Origin: Thiotrichaceae bacterium
GTDB lineage: Bacteria > Pseudomonadota > Gammaproteobacteria > SZUA-229
Length of the DNA stretch: 6,898 nt
Reading direction: 5' to 3'
Assembly: GCA_002746365.1 (NCBI GenBank)
Contig: NVWZ01000005.1
Location: forward strand, 122,474-129,371
The notes under the pieces are model-generated. The model was not told where the DNA came from. It made no database searches and saw only the letters and a list, made by a program, of their open reading frames with translations. Below are positions 1 to 6,898 of the stretch, one piece after another (position 1 is the stretch's first letter; every line of letters starts with the position of its first letter). Both the position numbers and the translations under genes were made by a program.

Positions 1-83
1 GCCTGTTCGGAATGAAAGGTGCCTTGCTTGCCCGTAAACCCCTGGCAGATGACTTTCGTGTTTTTATTTATTAATACGCTCAT
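1..83 (-). CDS. sucD: Succinyl-CoA synthetase alpha subunit, N-terminal fragment (cut by window edge)
   Basis: The first 27 codons of sucD are present; the gene runs off the window at position 1. The ATG is at 83-81 and the reading begins [20 protein letters not shown], then GTFHSEQ. From memory this is nearly identical to the E. coli SucD N-terminus ([20 protein letters not shown]). The segment is the start of the CoA-binding Rossmann fold, with its glycine-rich [13 protein letters not shown] motif. The alpha subunit, absent here beyond residue 27, carries the phosphohistidine and binds CoA; it pairs with SucC in the cytoplasm to convert succinyl-CoA, phosphate and NDP to succinate, CoA and NTP. 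It is last of the visible suc genes and lies 162 bp after sucC, an unusually wide gap. Identification is firm despite the short length. Confidence 0.95.
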   Translation of the reverse strand, partial: MSVLINKNTKVICQGFTGKQGTFHSEQ

Positions 84-89
84 TATTTT

Positions 90-93
90 TCCC
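90..93 (-). promoter_or_regulatory. Weak ribosome binding site of sucD
   Basis: On the minus strand GGGA lies 6 nt before the sucD ATG (GGGAAAAATAATG). It is a modest Shine-Dalgarno match. It sits immediately downstream of the 3' arm of the inverted repeat at 94-123, so folding of that repeat could affect ribosome access. Confidence 0.5.
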
Positions 94-123
94 GGAGTCA
101 GAAAACAATTACTCTTTGACCCC
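94..123 (-). repeat. 30-bp imperfect inverted repeat / RNA hairpin upstream of sucD
   Basis: Read on the minus strand, GGGGTCAAAGAGTAA (123-109) is followed directly by TTGTTTTCTGACTCC (108-94). Ten of 15 positions are Watson-Crick complementary. On the operon-sense RNA four of the remaining five are G-U wobbles and only one is a mismatch (A-C), so about 12 stem positions with a loop of about 6 nt can form. On the opposite strand four positions would be A-C mismatches. The hairpin ends directly beside the sucD Shine-Dalgarno. No T-run follows, so it is not a standard terminator. Whether it is a dispersed repeat or a local regulatory structure cannot be told from one copy. Confidence 0.6.
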
Positions 124-158
124 TACCTTTATTTATTCCTGTCTCAAAACGTTCCTCA

Positions 159-239
159 TACACTGTCATTTCGACCAACGAAAGAAATCTTTCTTCGCTG
201 GCATCAAGATCCTTCACCGTTGCTCAGGATGGCAGTGTA
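159..239. repeat. 81-bp imperfect palindromic repeat in the sucC-sucD gap (MITE/REP-like)
   Basis: The outer arms are CACTGTCATTTCGACCAACG (161-180) and CGTTGCTCAGGATGGCAGTG (218-237). They match as inverted repeats at 15 of 20 positions. TA at 159-160 and TA at 238-239 flank them, extending the palindrome or marking a TA target duplication. Inside, GAAAGA (180-185) and TCTTTC (188-193) form a small perfect hairpin, leaving 194-217 unpaired. The mismatches fold better on the plus strand (three G-U) than on the operon-sense strand (one G-U). The pieces resemble, from memory, the GTCATCCTGAGC...GAAGGATCT and GTCATTTCGACC...AGAAATCT palindromes scattered through many bacterial genomes. There is no open reading frame of note and no terminator T-run. 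Confidence 0.75.
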
Positions 240-245
240 GATTGG

Positions 246-1412
246 TTATTTCTTATTTACTTCCGCTACTATTTTTTCTGCGGCATCGGTTAAATTATTT
301 GCAGCAATAATATTGACATCACTTTCAGACAACAACTGACTACCCCGCTCGGCATTATTGCCTTCTAAGCGAACAACCACGGGCACATTGACATGCACTT
401 CTTTTACGGCCTCAACAATGCCTTCGGCAATTAAATCACAACGCACGATACCGCCAAAAATATTAACCAGAATACCTTTTACATTGTCGTCCGATAAAAT
501 AATTTTGAACGCTTCGGTAACCCGCTCTTTTGTTGCGCCGCCGCCGACATCTAAAAAGTTAGCGGGCTCGCCACCACAAAGTTTAATTAAATCCATGGTC
601 GCCATTGCCAGACCTGCGCCATTAACCATGCAACCGATATCACCATCGAGAGAAATATAATTCAAATCCCATTCTTTAGCACGATTTTCTCGTTCATCTT
701 CCTGTGTTTCATCACGCATTGCTAAAATTTCTTTTTGGCGGTACAGGGCGTTATCATCAATATTGATTTTCCCATCCAGGCAAATCAATTGCCCTTCTTC
801 AGTAAGAACCAGTGGATTAATTTCTACCAGGCTCAAATCTTTTTCGACAACCATTTTTGCGAAGCCATTTAACAAAAGGGAAAACTGTTTTATTTGCTCA
901 CCTTCCAGACCCAGGCCAAAGGCTAATTCTCGTGACTGATAAGGTTGCAGGCCGGTTAATGGATTTATGGTTGTCTTTAATATTTTCTCTGGTGTTTCCG
1001 CCGCTACTTTTTCTATTTCCATACCACCTTCGGTTGACGCCATGATAACAACACGCTGCGATGCACGATCAATAACCGCACCGAGATAAAGCTCATTTTT
1101 AATATTGCTAATCTCTTCGATAAGCACCTGATTAACCGGCTGCCCTTGCGCATCGGTTTGACCGGTAACCAGATGAGTGCCCAGCATCGCTTTGACTGCC
1201 TGCACAACCGCATCAGCAGAATCGACCAACTTCACGCCGCCTGCTTTTCCACGACCACCCGCATGGACTTGCGCTTTTACTACCCAACGATTGCCCGCAA
1301 GTTTGCTTAACGCATCGCTGACCGCATCCGCTGATTCAACAACCTGATTATTAGGAACCGGCATGCCATATTGTGCAAAAACCTGCTTCGCCTGGTATTC
1401 ATGTAAATTCAT
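246..1412 (-). CDS. sucC: Succinyl-CoA synthetase (ADP-forming) beta subunit
   Basis: This 388-aa protein is the nucleotide-binding beta subunit, which with SucD makes ATP or GTP from succinyl-CoA in the TCA cycle. Its length equals that of E. coli SucC and the alignment, from memory, is close throughout. Residues 1 to about 238 form the ATP-grasp domain, starting [20 protein letters not shown], with the glycine-rich [11 protein letters not shown] at 49-59. N199 (EINPL) and D213 (CLDGK) correspond to the metal-binding Asn199 and Asp213 of E. coli. Residues from about 240 to 388 form the ligase/CoA domain, with [19 protein letters not shown] at 288-306, [10 protein letters not shown] at 317-326 and [11 protein letters not shown] at 345-355. 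The ATG at 1412 fits the family start and follows a weak GAGA site. A 154-bp gap lies upstream (after lpd) and a 162-bp gap downstream, both with palindromic repeats. No damage is seen. Confidence 0.98.
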   Translation of the reverse strand: MNLHEYQAKQVFAQYGMPVPNNQVVESADAVSDALSKLAGNRWVVKAQVHAGGRGKAGGVKLVDSADAVVQAVKAMLGTHLVTGQTDAQGQPVNQVLIEEISNIKNELYLGAVIDRASQRVVIMASTEGGMEIEKVAAETPEKILKTTINPLTGLQPYQSRELAFGLGLEGEQIKQFSLLLNGFAKMVVEKDLSLVEINPLVLTEEGQLICLDGKINIDDNALYRQKEILAMRDETQEDERENRAKEWDLNYISLDGDIGCMVNGAGLAMATMDLIKLCGGEPANFLDVGGGATKERVTEAFKIILSDDNVKGILVNIFGGIVRCDLIAEGIVEAVKEVHVNVPVVVRLEGNNAERGSQLLSESDVNIIAANNLTDAAEKIVAEVNKK

Positions 1413-1418
1413 TTTTTA

Positions 1419-1422
1419 TCTC
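1419..1422 (-). promoter_or_regulatory. Weak ribosome binding site of sucC
   Basis: On the minus strand GAGA lies 6 nt before the ATG (ACGAGATAAAAAATG), in an A+T-rich leader. It supports the start at 1412. The match is poorer than those of sucB and lpd. Confidence 0.5.
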
Positions 1423-1470
1423 GTTAATTAATTCTTTACTTTGGCAGTGTATATCAAACAAGAACAACCT

Positions 1471-1550
1471 GTCATTACCAGCGAAGTGAGGCAATCACCA
1501 GCAGACTACTCAGTCGCATACAGAGATTGCCACGCTCCGCTCGCAATGAC
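1471..1550. repeat. 80-bp imperfect palindromic repeat in the lpd-sucC gap (REP-like)
   Basis: The ends are GTCATT (1471-1476) and AATGAC (1545-1550). The left arm GTCATTACCAGCGAAGTGAG, then GCAATC, matches the reverse complement of the right arm (GTCATTGCGAGCGGAGCGTG, then GCAATC) at 21 of 26 positions. ACAAC (1464-1468) and GTTGT (1551-1555) can extend the stem across a 2-nt bulge. A small central hairpin GACT/AGTC lies at 1504-1515. On the operon-sense RNA two arm mismatches become G-U pairs. The arm sequence resembles the dispersed GTCATTGCGAGCG...GCAATCTC palindromes common in proteobacterial genomes, by memory rather than by search. No T-run follows on the minus strand, so read-through into sucC is expected. 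Confidence 0.78.
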
Positions 1551-1566
1551 GTTGTAAATTAAATCA

Positions 1567-3015
1567 TTAGTTTTTTATATGTATCGCTTGTCCATGCACC
1601 GATAATGCTGCCTCATGCATTGCTTCTGACAATGTGGGGTGAGCGAACATGGTCAAGGCAATATCTTCAGCGGTGGCTTGCATATCCATCATCAACACGG
1701 CTTGTGCAATTAATTCGGATGCCTGGACAGAAAAAATATGCACACCAATGACACGGTCGGTGGTCGCATCGGCAATGATTTTCACCAGCCCTTCGGTTTC
1801 AGCCATTGCTCGCGCCCGACCACTGGCAAGAAAGGGGAAACTGCCCACCTTTACTTTGATACCAGCAGATTGGCATTCGTCTTCTGTTTTACCCGCCCAT
1901 GCCATTTCAGGATGGGTATAAATAACCGAAGGAATAAGATCATAATTAACTGCTGCCTGCTTGCCTGCGATTAACTCCGCCACCATAACGCCTTCTTCGG
2001 AACCTTTATGCGCCAACATGGGGCCACGCACAACGTCACCTATCGCATAAATATTGGGCACACTGGTTAGGCAATTTTCATCAACCAGTATAAAACAGCG
2101 CTCATCTTTTTCGATTCCCAGCTCATCCCCAAATACTCGGTCGCTGTTTGGCTTTCTGCCGACCGCGATAATTAACTTATCAAAGGTTTCCTTTTTTTCG
2201 CCCAGCTTTTTGCGGCCGGTATCTTCATACACGATTTGCACTTTTTTATTTTTTATTTTGGCCGAAACCAGTCTGGAGTTAAGCCGAATATCCAGCGACT
2301 GTTTACTCAAGCTACGTTTCACCAATGCTGCTAACTTTTTATCTGCCATCGGTAAGAAGTCTTTCATAGCTTCCAGCAACACCACTTCTGAACCCAGGCG
2401 TGACCAGACGCTACCCAGCTCAAGCCCGATTGCACCGGCACCAATAATACCCAGACGTTCAGGCACTTTATCTAGCTCTAATGCCCCAGCTGAATCAACA
2501 ATGTAACCGTCCTTTAACATGGCCTGTTGCAAACGCACCGGCGACGACCCGGTCGCAATAATAATATTTTTTGTTTTTAACTCATCAAATTTTTTACGTG
2601 TTTTTCGACTGAAAATTTCGATGCTATCGCTTGCAGTAATCTTTGCGCGCCCTGCAATCATCTCGACATTATTAGCTTTAAATAAAGATAAAATACCCTG
2701 CGTTAAATCACTGACCACTTGTGCTTTTCGAGATTGCATGGTCTTGATGTCAATATCCAGTGAGTCGGTTGAAATGCCGTGTTGATCAAATTCTGACTTT
2801 GCCTGCTGGTATAAATGCGATGACTCCAACAAAGCTTTTGACGGTATACAGCCAACATTCAAACAGGTTCCACCGAGTGACGATTCGCCTTTATGATTTA
2901 ACCATTCATCGACACAAACCGTTTTTAAACCTAACTGCGCACAGCGAATAGCGGCGACGTAACCGGCAGGACCGGCACCGATGACAACAACATCCCAGAT
3001 TTTTTCTTTCGTCAT
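1567..3015 (-). CDS. lpd: Dihydrolipoyl dehydrogenase (E3 of the 2-oxoglutarate dehydrogenase complex)
   Basis: This 482-aa flavoprotein reoxidises the dihydrolipoyl arm of SucB using FAD, a redox disulfide and NAD+. Visible in order are: FAD-binding GAGPAG (13-18); the disulfide motif GGTCLNVGCIPSK (48-60) with C51 and C56; ATGSSP (154-159); the NAD-binding GAGAIGLELG (192-201); the second FAD motif AIGDV (324-328); and the dimerisation domain with the catalytic pair H459 and E464 in HPTLSE. The spacer before the cysteines (WLNHKGESSL) is of the long Pseudomonas/Azotobacter type. A GTG at 3018 overlaps the sucB stop, but the ATG at 3015 is better spaced from AGGGG (7 nt) and starts MTKEKIWDVVVIGAG. 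It lies 2 nt after sucB, so it is probably the dedicated E3 of this complex, though it could also serve pyruvate dehydrogenase. The usual GVHILGPxASE region reads GVHIFSVQASE (424-434). Confidence 0.97.
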   Translation of the reverse strand: MTKEKIWDVVVIGAGPAGYVAAIRCAQLGLKTVCVDEWLNHKGESSLGGTCLNVGCIPSKALLESSHLYQQAKSEFDQHGISTDSLDIDIKTMQSRKAQVVSDLTQGILSLFKANNVEMIAGRAKITASDSIEIFSRKTRKKFDELKTKNIIIATGSSPVRLQQAMLKDGYIVDSAGALELDKVPERLGIIGAGAIGLELGSVWSRLGSEVVLLEAMKDFLPMADKKLAALVKRSLSKQSLDIRLNSRLVSAKIKNKKVQIVYEDTGRKKLGEKKETFDKLIIAVGRKPNSDRVFGDELGIEKDERCFILVDENCLTSVPNIYAIGDVVRGPMLAHKGSEEGVMVAELIAGKQAAVNYDLIPSVIYTHPEMAWAGKTEDECQSAGIKVKVGSFPFLASGRARAMAETEGLVKIIADATTDRVIGVHIFSVQASELIAQAVLMMDMQATAEDIALTMFAHPTLSEAMHEAALSVHGQAIHIKN

Positions 3016-3017
3016 CA

Positions 3018-4238
3018 CTACACCCCTATCAACATACGTGATGGATCTTCTAACAATTGCTTGACTGTGACTAAAAACTGCACCGCACTTTTACCATCAA
3101 CCAAACGATGGTCATACGACAAGGCTAAATACATCATCGGCAACACCGTGACCTCACCCTCCACCACCATCGCACGTTCCGTAATATTATGCATACCGAG
3201 TATGGCGCTCTGCGGTGGATTAAGAATAGGCGTTGATAGCATAGAGCCAAACACACCACCGTTCGATATGGTAAAGGTGCCGCCGGAGATTTCTTCAATC
3301 GTTAAACTATTATTTTTGGCTTTATTGGCATAAGCAATAATGGATTGCTCTACTTCGGCGATGGATTGAATATCCACGTCACGTAATACCGGCACTACCA
3401 GTCCATTCGGCCCAGAGACAGCAACACCAATATCATAGTATCCATGGTAGACGATATCATTACCATCAACCGAGGCATTGATTTCTGGAAATTGTTTTAA
3501 CGCTTCGACACAGGCGCGAACAAAAAATGACATGAAACCTAAGCGCACGCCGTATTTTTTTTCGAACGAATCTTTATAACGTGAACGCAACGTCATTACT
3601 GGCTTCATATTAACTTCATTAAAGGTGGTCAATATGGCAGCTTGTTGCTGAGACTGTAATAAACGTTCAGCGATACGCGCACGCAGTCGGGTCATGGGTA
3701 CGCGTCGTTCAAGTCGCTCACCCGATGTCATTTGTTGCTCAGATGGAGAATAAGCTTGCCCCTGACTACTCGACACTTCATTATTTGCGGACGCCGTATC
3801 AAGCATAAATTTTTCTACATCCTGCTTCAGGATGCGACCATTTTTACCGGTACCGACTAACTGACTTTCATCCACCGCCAACTCAGCTATTAACTTTCTC
3901 ACGGAAGGACTCATCGCCGCACTAACGACAGCAGCCGCACCATTGGTTTTTTCTGCTTTAGCTGAATTAGATGCCGTGGTTTTTTTAGATATGGTTTTTT
4001 CAGACACATCGATAACTGCCAGTAATTGTCCAGCCGTTACCGTATCGCCGACAGAAAATAAAAGTTCTTTTACCACACCCTGTTTTATGCTCGGCACTTC
4101 CAAAATCACTTTATCAGTTTCCAGATCAACCAGCACTTCATCTACATTAATCGGCTCCCCAACCTGCTTATACCAATTGGCGATGACCGCGTCGGCAACG
4201 GATTCAGGTAGTTCAGGAACTTTGATTTGTATACTCAT
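3018..4238 (-). CDS. sucB: 2-Oxoglutarate dehydrogenase E2, dihydrolipoyllysine succinyltransferase
   Basis: This 406-aa core subunit transfers the succinyl group from E1 to CoA on a swinging lipoyl arm; E2 forms the multimeric core of the cytoplasmic complex. Residues 1-78 are one lipoyl domain, with the lipoylated lysine K43 in DLETDKV. Residues 79-105 are a Lys/Ala-rich linker. Residues 109-145 are the E3/E1-binding domain ([10 protein letters not shown]...[17 protein letters not shown]). A second linker runs from about 147 to 178. The catalytic domain, from about 179 to the end, carries [12 protein letters not shown] with H377 and D381. Length matches E. coli SucB (about 405). The reading frame stays open up to an ATG at 4361, but the ATG at 4238 gives the conserved start [13 protein letters not shown], follows GGAAG by 7 nt, and leaves 2 nt after the sucA stop. 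Translational coupling to sucA is likely. Confidence 0.98.
   Translation of the reverse strand: MSIQIKVPELPESVADAVIANWYKQVGEPINVDEVLVDLETDKVILEVPSIKQGVVKELLFSVGDTVTAGQLLAVIDVSEKTISKKTTASNSAKAEKTNGAAAVVSAAMSPSVRKLIAELAVDESQLVGTGKNGRILKQDVEKFMLDTASANNEVSSSQGQAYSPSEQQMTSGERLERRVPMTRLRARIAERLLQSQQQAAILTTFNEVNMKPVMTLRSRYKDSFEKKYGVRLGFMSFFVRACVEALKQFPEINASVDGNDIVYHGYYDIGVAVSGPNGLVVPVLRDVDIQSIAEVEQSIIAYANKAKNNSLTIEEISGGTFTISNGGVFGSMLSTPILNPPQSAILGMHNITERAMVVEGEVTVLPMMYLALSYDHRLVDGKSAVQFLVTVKQLLEDPSRMLIGV
3023..3027 (-). promoter_or_regulatory. Ribosome binding site deciding the lpd start
   Basis: AGGGG on the minus strand lies inside the last sucB codons. It is 7 nt before the ATG at 3015 but only 4 nt before the overlapping GTG at 3018. 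The spacing favours the ATG. The junction reads TAGTGATG. Confidence 0.65.
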
Positions 4239-4240
4239 AA

Positions 4241-6898
4241 TTATTCTTCCGAAATATCCAGTGCTGTATTGATTATTTTTTTCTGCTCTAATGCGTGCAG
4301 TTTTGCCGAACCGACGGCAGGTGCTGAAGAAGGTTCTCTTCCGGCATACCCTAATTGCCAACGTGCATTAATAAATGCCGGAATACGTAATTTAGTAAAA
4401 TCCCAGCCACCTTGATTCTTTGGTTCTTCCTGACACCAGATTAGTTCATTAGTCTGACTGTATTGGCTTAATAATTCATCGAGTACTTCACCGGGAAAGG
4501 GATAAATTTGCTCAATGCGTATAAGCGCAATATTATTTATTCGATTTAAACGACGCGCTTCTAATAATTCGTAGTAAATTTTTCCACTGCAGATAACAAC
4601 GCGTTTTACTGCTTCGGCTTTTATCTCATCTATTTCTGCGAGTACCCAACTAAATTGTCCGTCTGTTAAATCCTCAAGGGTACTTACACATAACTTATGA
4701 CGCAGTAAACTTTTTGGCGTCATAATTATCAGTGGTTTTCGACACTTTCGCACCATCTGCCGCCTTAATAGATGATACATTTGTGCGGGTGTGCTGGGCA
4801 CGCAGACCTGCATATTATGTACCGAACATAATTGCAGGTAACGCTCTAATCTTGCAGAAGAATGTTCTGCACCCTGACCTTCAAAACCATGCGGCAACAA
4901 CATAACCAGACCACTGGCACGCCCCCATTTGTGCTCTCCGGCAGAAATAAATTGATCAATCACCACCTGTGCGCCATTGGCAAAGTCACCGAATTGCGCC
5001 TCCCATAACACCAGGGTTTCCGGTTCAGTAGTAGAAAAACCGTACTCAAAACCTAAAACAGCCACCTCAGACAGAAGTGAATCGAACACACGAAAATTAT
5101 TACGATCACTGCCTAATTCTCTAAGCGGAACAAAAGAACTGCCATCTTCCTGATTATGCAAAACAGCATGGCGATGAAAAAAAGTACCTCGACCACTATC
5201 CTGACCAGACAATCTAATCGAATATCCATCACCCAACAGAGTGCCATAGGCCATTAGTTCGGCATAACCCCAATCGATAGATAACGCACCTGCGGTCATT
5301 TTATCTCTGTCTACGATAATTTTTTCTACACGCGGCTGCAGTGGAAAATTGGGTGGCACAAAATTCATACCTTTCGCAACATGACGAAATTGCTCAAGCG
5401 AAACCGTAGTGTCAACATCGTTCAAAATCGAATCGGTAATAAATGGTGCCCAACTAACATGGGTTGATAAATCGGCCTGTGAATCCGGGAGTTTATGTGG
5501 CACCACACATTCACCGGCTTCCAGAATTTCACGCACACCCTGCGCCATGTTATCGCACTGCTGTTGAGTGAGTACGCCATTTTTAACAATTCTTTTTGCA
5601 TAAATCTGGCGCGTACTATCTAATGCACGAATTTTTTTATACATCATCGGCTGCGTAGCCGAAGGTTCGTCAGCTTCATTATGACCATGCCTGCGATAGC
5701 AAACCATATCGATAACCACATCTTTTTTAAACTTATTACGAAATTCTACCGCAATGCGGGTCACCATCACCACCGCTTCGGGGTCATCGGCATTCACGTG
5801 AAAAATGGGCGCGCCGACCATCTTCGCAATGTCGGTACAGTAATAAGTTGAACGCGCATCCTGTTGCGCACTGGTAGTAAAACCGATTTGATTATTGATA
5901 ATAATATGCACGCTACCATGCGTCATGTAACCACGAGACTGCGACATCTGTAAGGTTTCCATGACTACGCCCTGGCCTGAAAAAGCTGCGTCACCATGTA
6001 TCTGCACAGGAATAACTTCGTTCCCTTCACGATCACCGCGCCGCCATTGTCGGGCACGCACAGAACCTTCAACCACCGGTGCAACAATTTCAAGATGCGA
6101 TGGATTAAATGCCAGAGCAAGATGAACTGGGCCACCGGGGGAATCCATATCAGATGCAAAACCCAGATGATATTTCACGTCACCGGTTAATTCACTCACC
6201 TTTTTGGTGCCTTCAAATTCACTGAATAATTCGTGAGGCGTTTTACCCATTATATTAACCAGTACATTTAATCGACCACGATGCGCCATACCAATCACAA
6301 TTTCTTTTATATTTTTTGACCCCGCGTATTGCACCAGTTCATCTAGCAAAGGAATCAGCGATTCACCGCCTTCAAGTGAGAAACGTTTTTGGCCGACATA
6401 TTTTGAATGCAGATAACGTTCAAGTCCTTCCGCATCGGTTAATTGCTGAAGAATGTTTATTTTTTCAATTTCATTGAGATTGGCATTACCACGCGCGGTT
6501 TCCAGTCGTTGCTGTAACCAACGCTTTTCATTGGTTTCCATGATATGCATGTATTCAGTACCAATCGTACCGCAATAGGTGTCTTGAATAATTTGATAAA
6601 TATCTCTTAACGACAATGACTCAGAGCCAACAAGCGAACCGGTTTCGAATGTTCGATCCAGATCACCGTCATTTAATCCGTGATAATTCAGCCCTAACTC
6701 TGCCACCTCTGATTCACGACGACCGCCTAAAGGATTGAGGTTTGCCATTTGATGGCCACGAAAGCGGAAGGCATTAATCAGTTGTAAAACCTGAACCTGC
6801 TTTTTTTCGTGATCATAACTGGTTTCGGCAACAAATCCTCGCGCATGTTTTTGTTGTGCGTACTGAATAAAATAATCATGCATTTCACGAGGTGAAAT
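4241..6898 (-). CDS. sucA: 2-Oxoglutarate dehydrogenase E1 subunit, N-terminus cut by window edge
   Basis: The thiamine-diphosphate E1 enzyme decarboxylates 2-oxoglutarate and succinylates the lipoyl arm of SucB. The window holds 885 codons plus stop. The frame stays open to the edge, with five codons (ISPRE) before the Met at 6883, so that Met is internal and the true start lies outside. Numbering from it (M1): [21 protein letters not shown] (32-52), HRGRLN (201-206), YHLG (238-241), ThDP-binding GDAAFSGQG (298-306) with NNQIGF (330-335), [13 protein letters not shown] (395-407), [13 protein letters not shown] (566-578) and [14 protein letters not shown] (665-678). H201 and H239 match E. coli H260 and H298 at a constant offset of 59, so about 54 residues are missing, including the segment that docks E1 on E2. 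No internal stop or frameshift. sucB follows after 2 nt. Confidence 0.98.
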   Translation of the reverse strand: MSPREMHDYFIQYAQQKHARGFVAETSYDHEKKQVQVLQLINAFRFRGHQMANLNPLGGRRESEVAELGLNYHGLNDGDLDRTFETGSLVGSESLSLRDIYQIIQDTYCGTIGTEYMHIMETNEKRWLQQRLETARGNANLNEIEKINILQQLTDAEGLERYLHSKYVGQKRFSLEGGESLIPLLDELVQYAGSKNIKEIVIGMAHRGRLNVLVNIMGKTPHELFSEFEGTKKVSELTGDVKYHLGFASDMDSPGGPVHLALAFNPSHLEIVAPVVEGSVRARQWRRGDREGNEVIPVQIHGDAAFSGQGVVMETLQMSQSRGYMTHGSVHIIINNQIGFTTSAQQDARSTYYCTDIAKMVGAPIFHVNADDPEAVVMVTRIAVEFRNKFKKDVVIDMVCYRRHGHNEADEPSATQPMMYKKIRALDSTRQIYAKRIVKNGVLTQQQCDNMAQGVREILEAGECVVPHKLPDSQADLSTHVSWAPFITDSILNDVDTTVSLEQFRHVAKGMNFVPPNFPLQPRVEKIIVDRDKMTAGALSIDWGYAELMAYGTLLGDGYSIRLSGQDSGRGTFFHRHAVLHNQEDGSSFVPLRELGSDRNNFRVFDSLLSEVAVLGFEYGFSTTEPETLVLWEAQFGDFANGAQVVIDQFISAGEHKWGRASGLVMLLPHGFEGQGAEHSSARLERYLQLCSVHNMQVCVPSTPAQMYHLLRRQMVRKCRKPLIIMTPKSLLRHKLCVSTLEDLTDGQFSWVLAEIDEIKAEAVKRVVICSGKIYYELLEARRLNRINNIALIRIEQIYPFPGEVLDELLSQYSQTNELIWCQEEPKNQGGWDFTKLRIPAFINARWQLGYAGREPSSAPAVGSAKLHALEQKKIINTALDISEE
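4246..4250 (-). promoter_or_regulatory. Ribosome binding site of sucB, inside the sucA 3' end
   Basis: GGAAG on the minus strand lies within the final sucA codons, 7 nt before the sucB ATG at 4238 (GGAAGAATAATTATG). It identifies this ATG as the sucB start over the ATG at 4361. Confidence 0.7.

Noticed and set aside
98..169. A 23-codon minus-strand reading frame between sucC and sucD, starting inside the palindrome
   Set aside because: It begins within repeat DNA, has no ribosome binding site and ends inside the second inverted repeat. It resembles no peptide I know.
159..239. The palindrome after sucC as the operon terminator
   Set aside because: It is followed on the minus strand by TATGAGGAACG with no T-run, and sucD starts 76 bp further on in the same direction.
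19..310. Plus-strand open frames of 73 and 64 codons (19-240 and 116-310)
   Set aside because: They run antisense across sucD, the repeats and the end of sucC, have no good ribosome site, and their hydrophobic stretches come from A+T-rich sequence.
1413..1470. A promoter before sucC (TTGTTT, 17 bp, TAAAGA)
   Set aside because: The -10 matches the consensus at only 3 of 6 positions, and A+T-rich spacers give such matches by chance. Not supportable without transcript ends.
1471..1550. The palindrome after lpd as an intrinsic terminator
   Set aside because: On the operon strand it is followed by AGGTTGTTCTTG, not a T-run, and sucC continues in the same direction. The stem is long and imperfect, unlike a compact GC-rich terminator hairpin.
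2054..2506. A 150-codon plus-strand open frame opposite lpd
   Set aside because: It is antisense to a conserved gene with intact motifs, and its serine-rich composition is typical of a reverse-complement shadow.
3016..3018. GTG start for lpd overlapping the sucB stop
   Set aside because: It lies only 4 nt from AGGGG, while the next codon is an ATG at the usual 7-nt spacing. The difference is one residue.
4239..4361. A longer sucB starting at the ATG at 4361
   Set aside because: It adds 41 residues that overlap the conserved sucA C-terminus in another frame and resemble no E2 N-terminus. The ATG at 4238 has the right site and the family start.
1..6898. CRISPR arrays, tRNA or rRNA genes, phage or defence genes
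   Set aside because: No regularly spaced direct repeats or RNA-gene signatures were seen, and the coding space is fully taken by the suc operon.

Overview
The window carries one continuous operon, all on the minus strand. Transcription runs from high to low coordinates: sucA (5' end cut by the window edge at 6898), sucB, lpd, sucC, and the first 27 codons of sucD (cut at position 1). Together these encode the 2-oxoglutarate dehydrogenase complex (E1, E2, E3) and both subunits of succinyl-CoA synthetase. These carry out two consecutive TCA-cycle steps, 2-oxoglutarate to succinyl-CoA and succinyl-CoA to succinate, the second with nucleoside triphosphate formation.

The organism is most likely a gammaproteobacterium of moderate to low G+C. 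SucC has the same length as the E. coli protein (388 aa) and aligns closely with it from memory. The SucD start is nearly identical to E. coli SucD. The order sucA-sucB-lpd-sucC-sucD, with an E3 gene inside the operon, resembles Pseudomonas and relatives rather than E. coli, where lpd lies elsewhere. No marker in the window fixes the genus.

Layout: sucA (6898-4241) and sucB (4238-3018) are separated by 2 nt. sucB and lpd (3015-1567) are also separated by 2 nt. Both downstream genes have good Shine-Dalgarno sites inside the preceding gene, so the three complex subunits look translationally coupled. The pattern then changes. A 154-bp gap (1413-1566) separates lpd from sucC, and a 162-bp gap (84-245) separates sucC from sucD. 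Each gap holds an imperfect palindrome of about 80 bp (1471-1550 and 159-239), and the second gap holds a further 30-bp inverted repeat (94-123) directly against the sucD ribosome binding site. None is followed by a T-run on the operon strand, so they look like dispersed palindromic repeats or mRNA hairpins rather than terminators.

The coding content is ordinary core metabolism with intact active-site motifs, and I see no new enzymatic system. The unusual part is the palindromic DNA in the sucC-flanking gaps, especially between sucC and sucD, whose products are needed 1:1.
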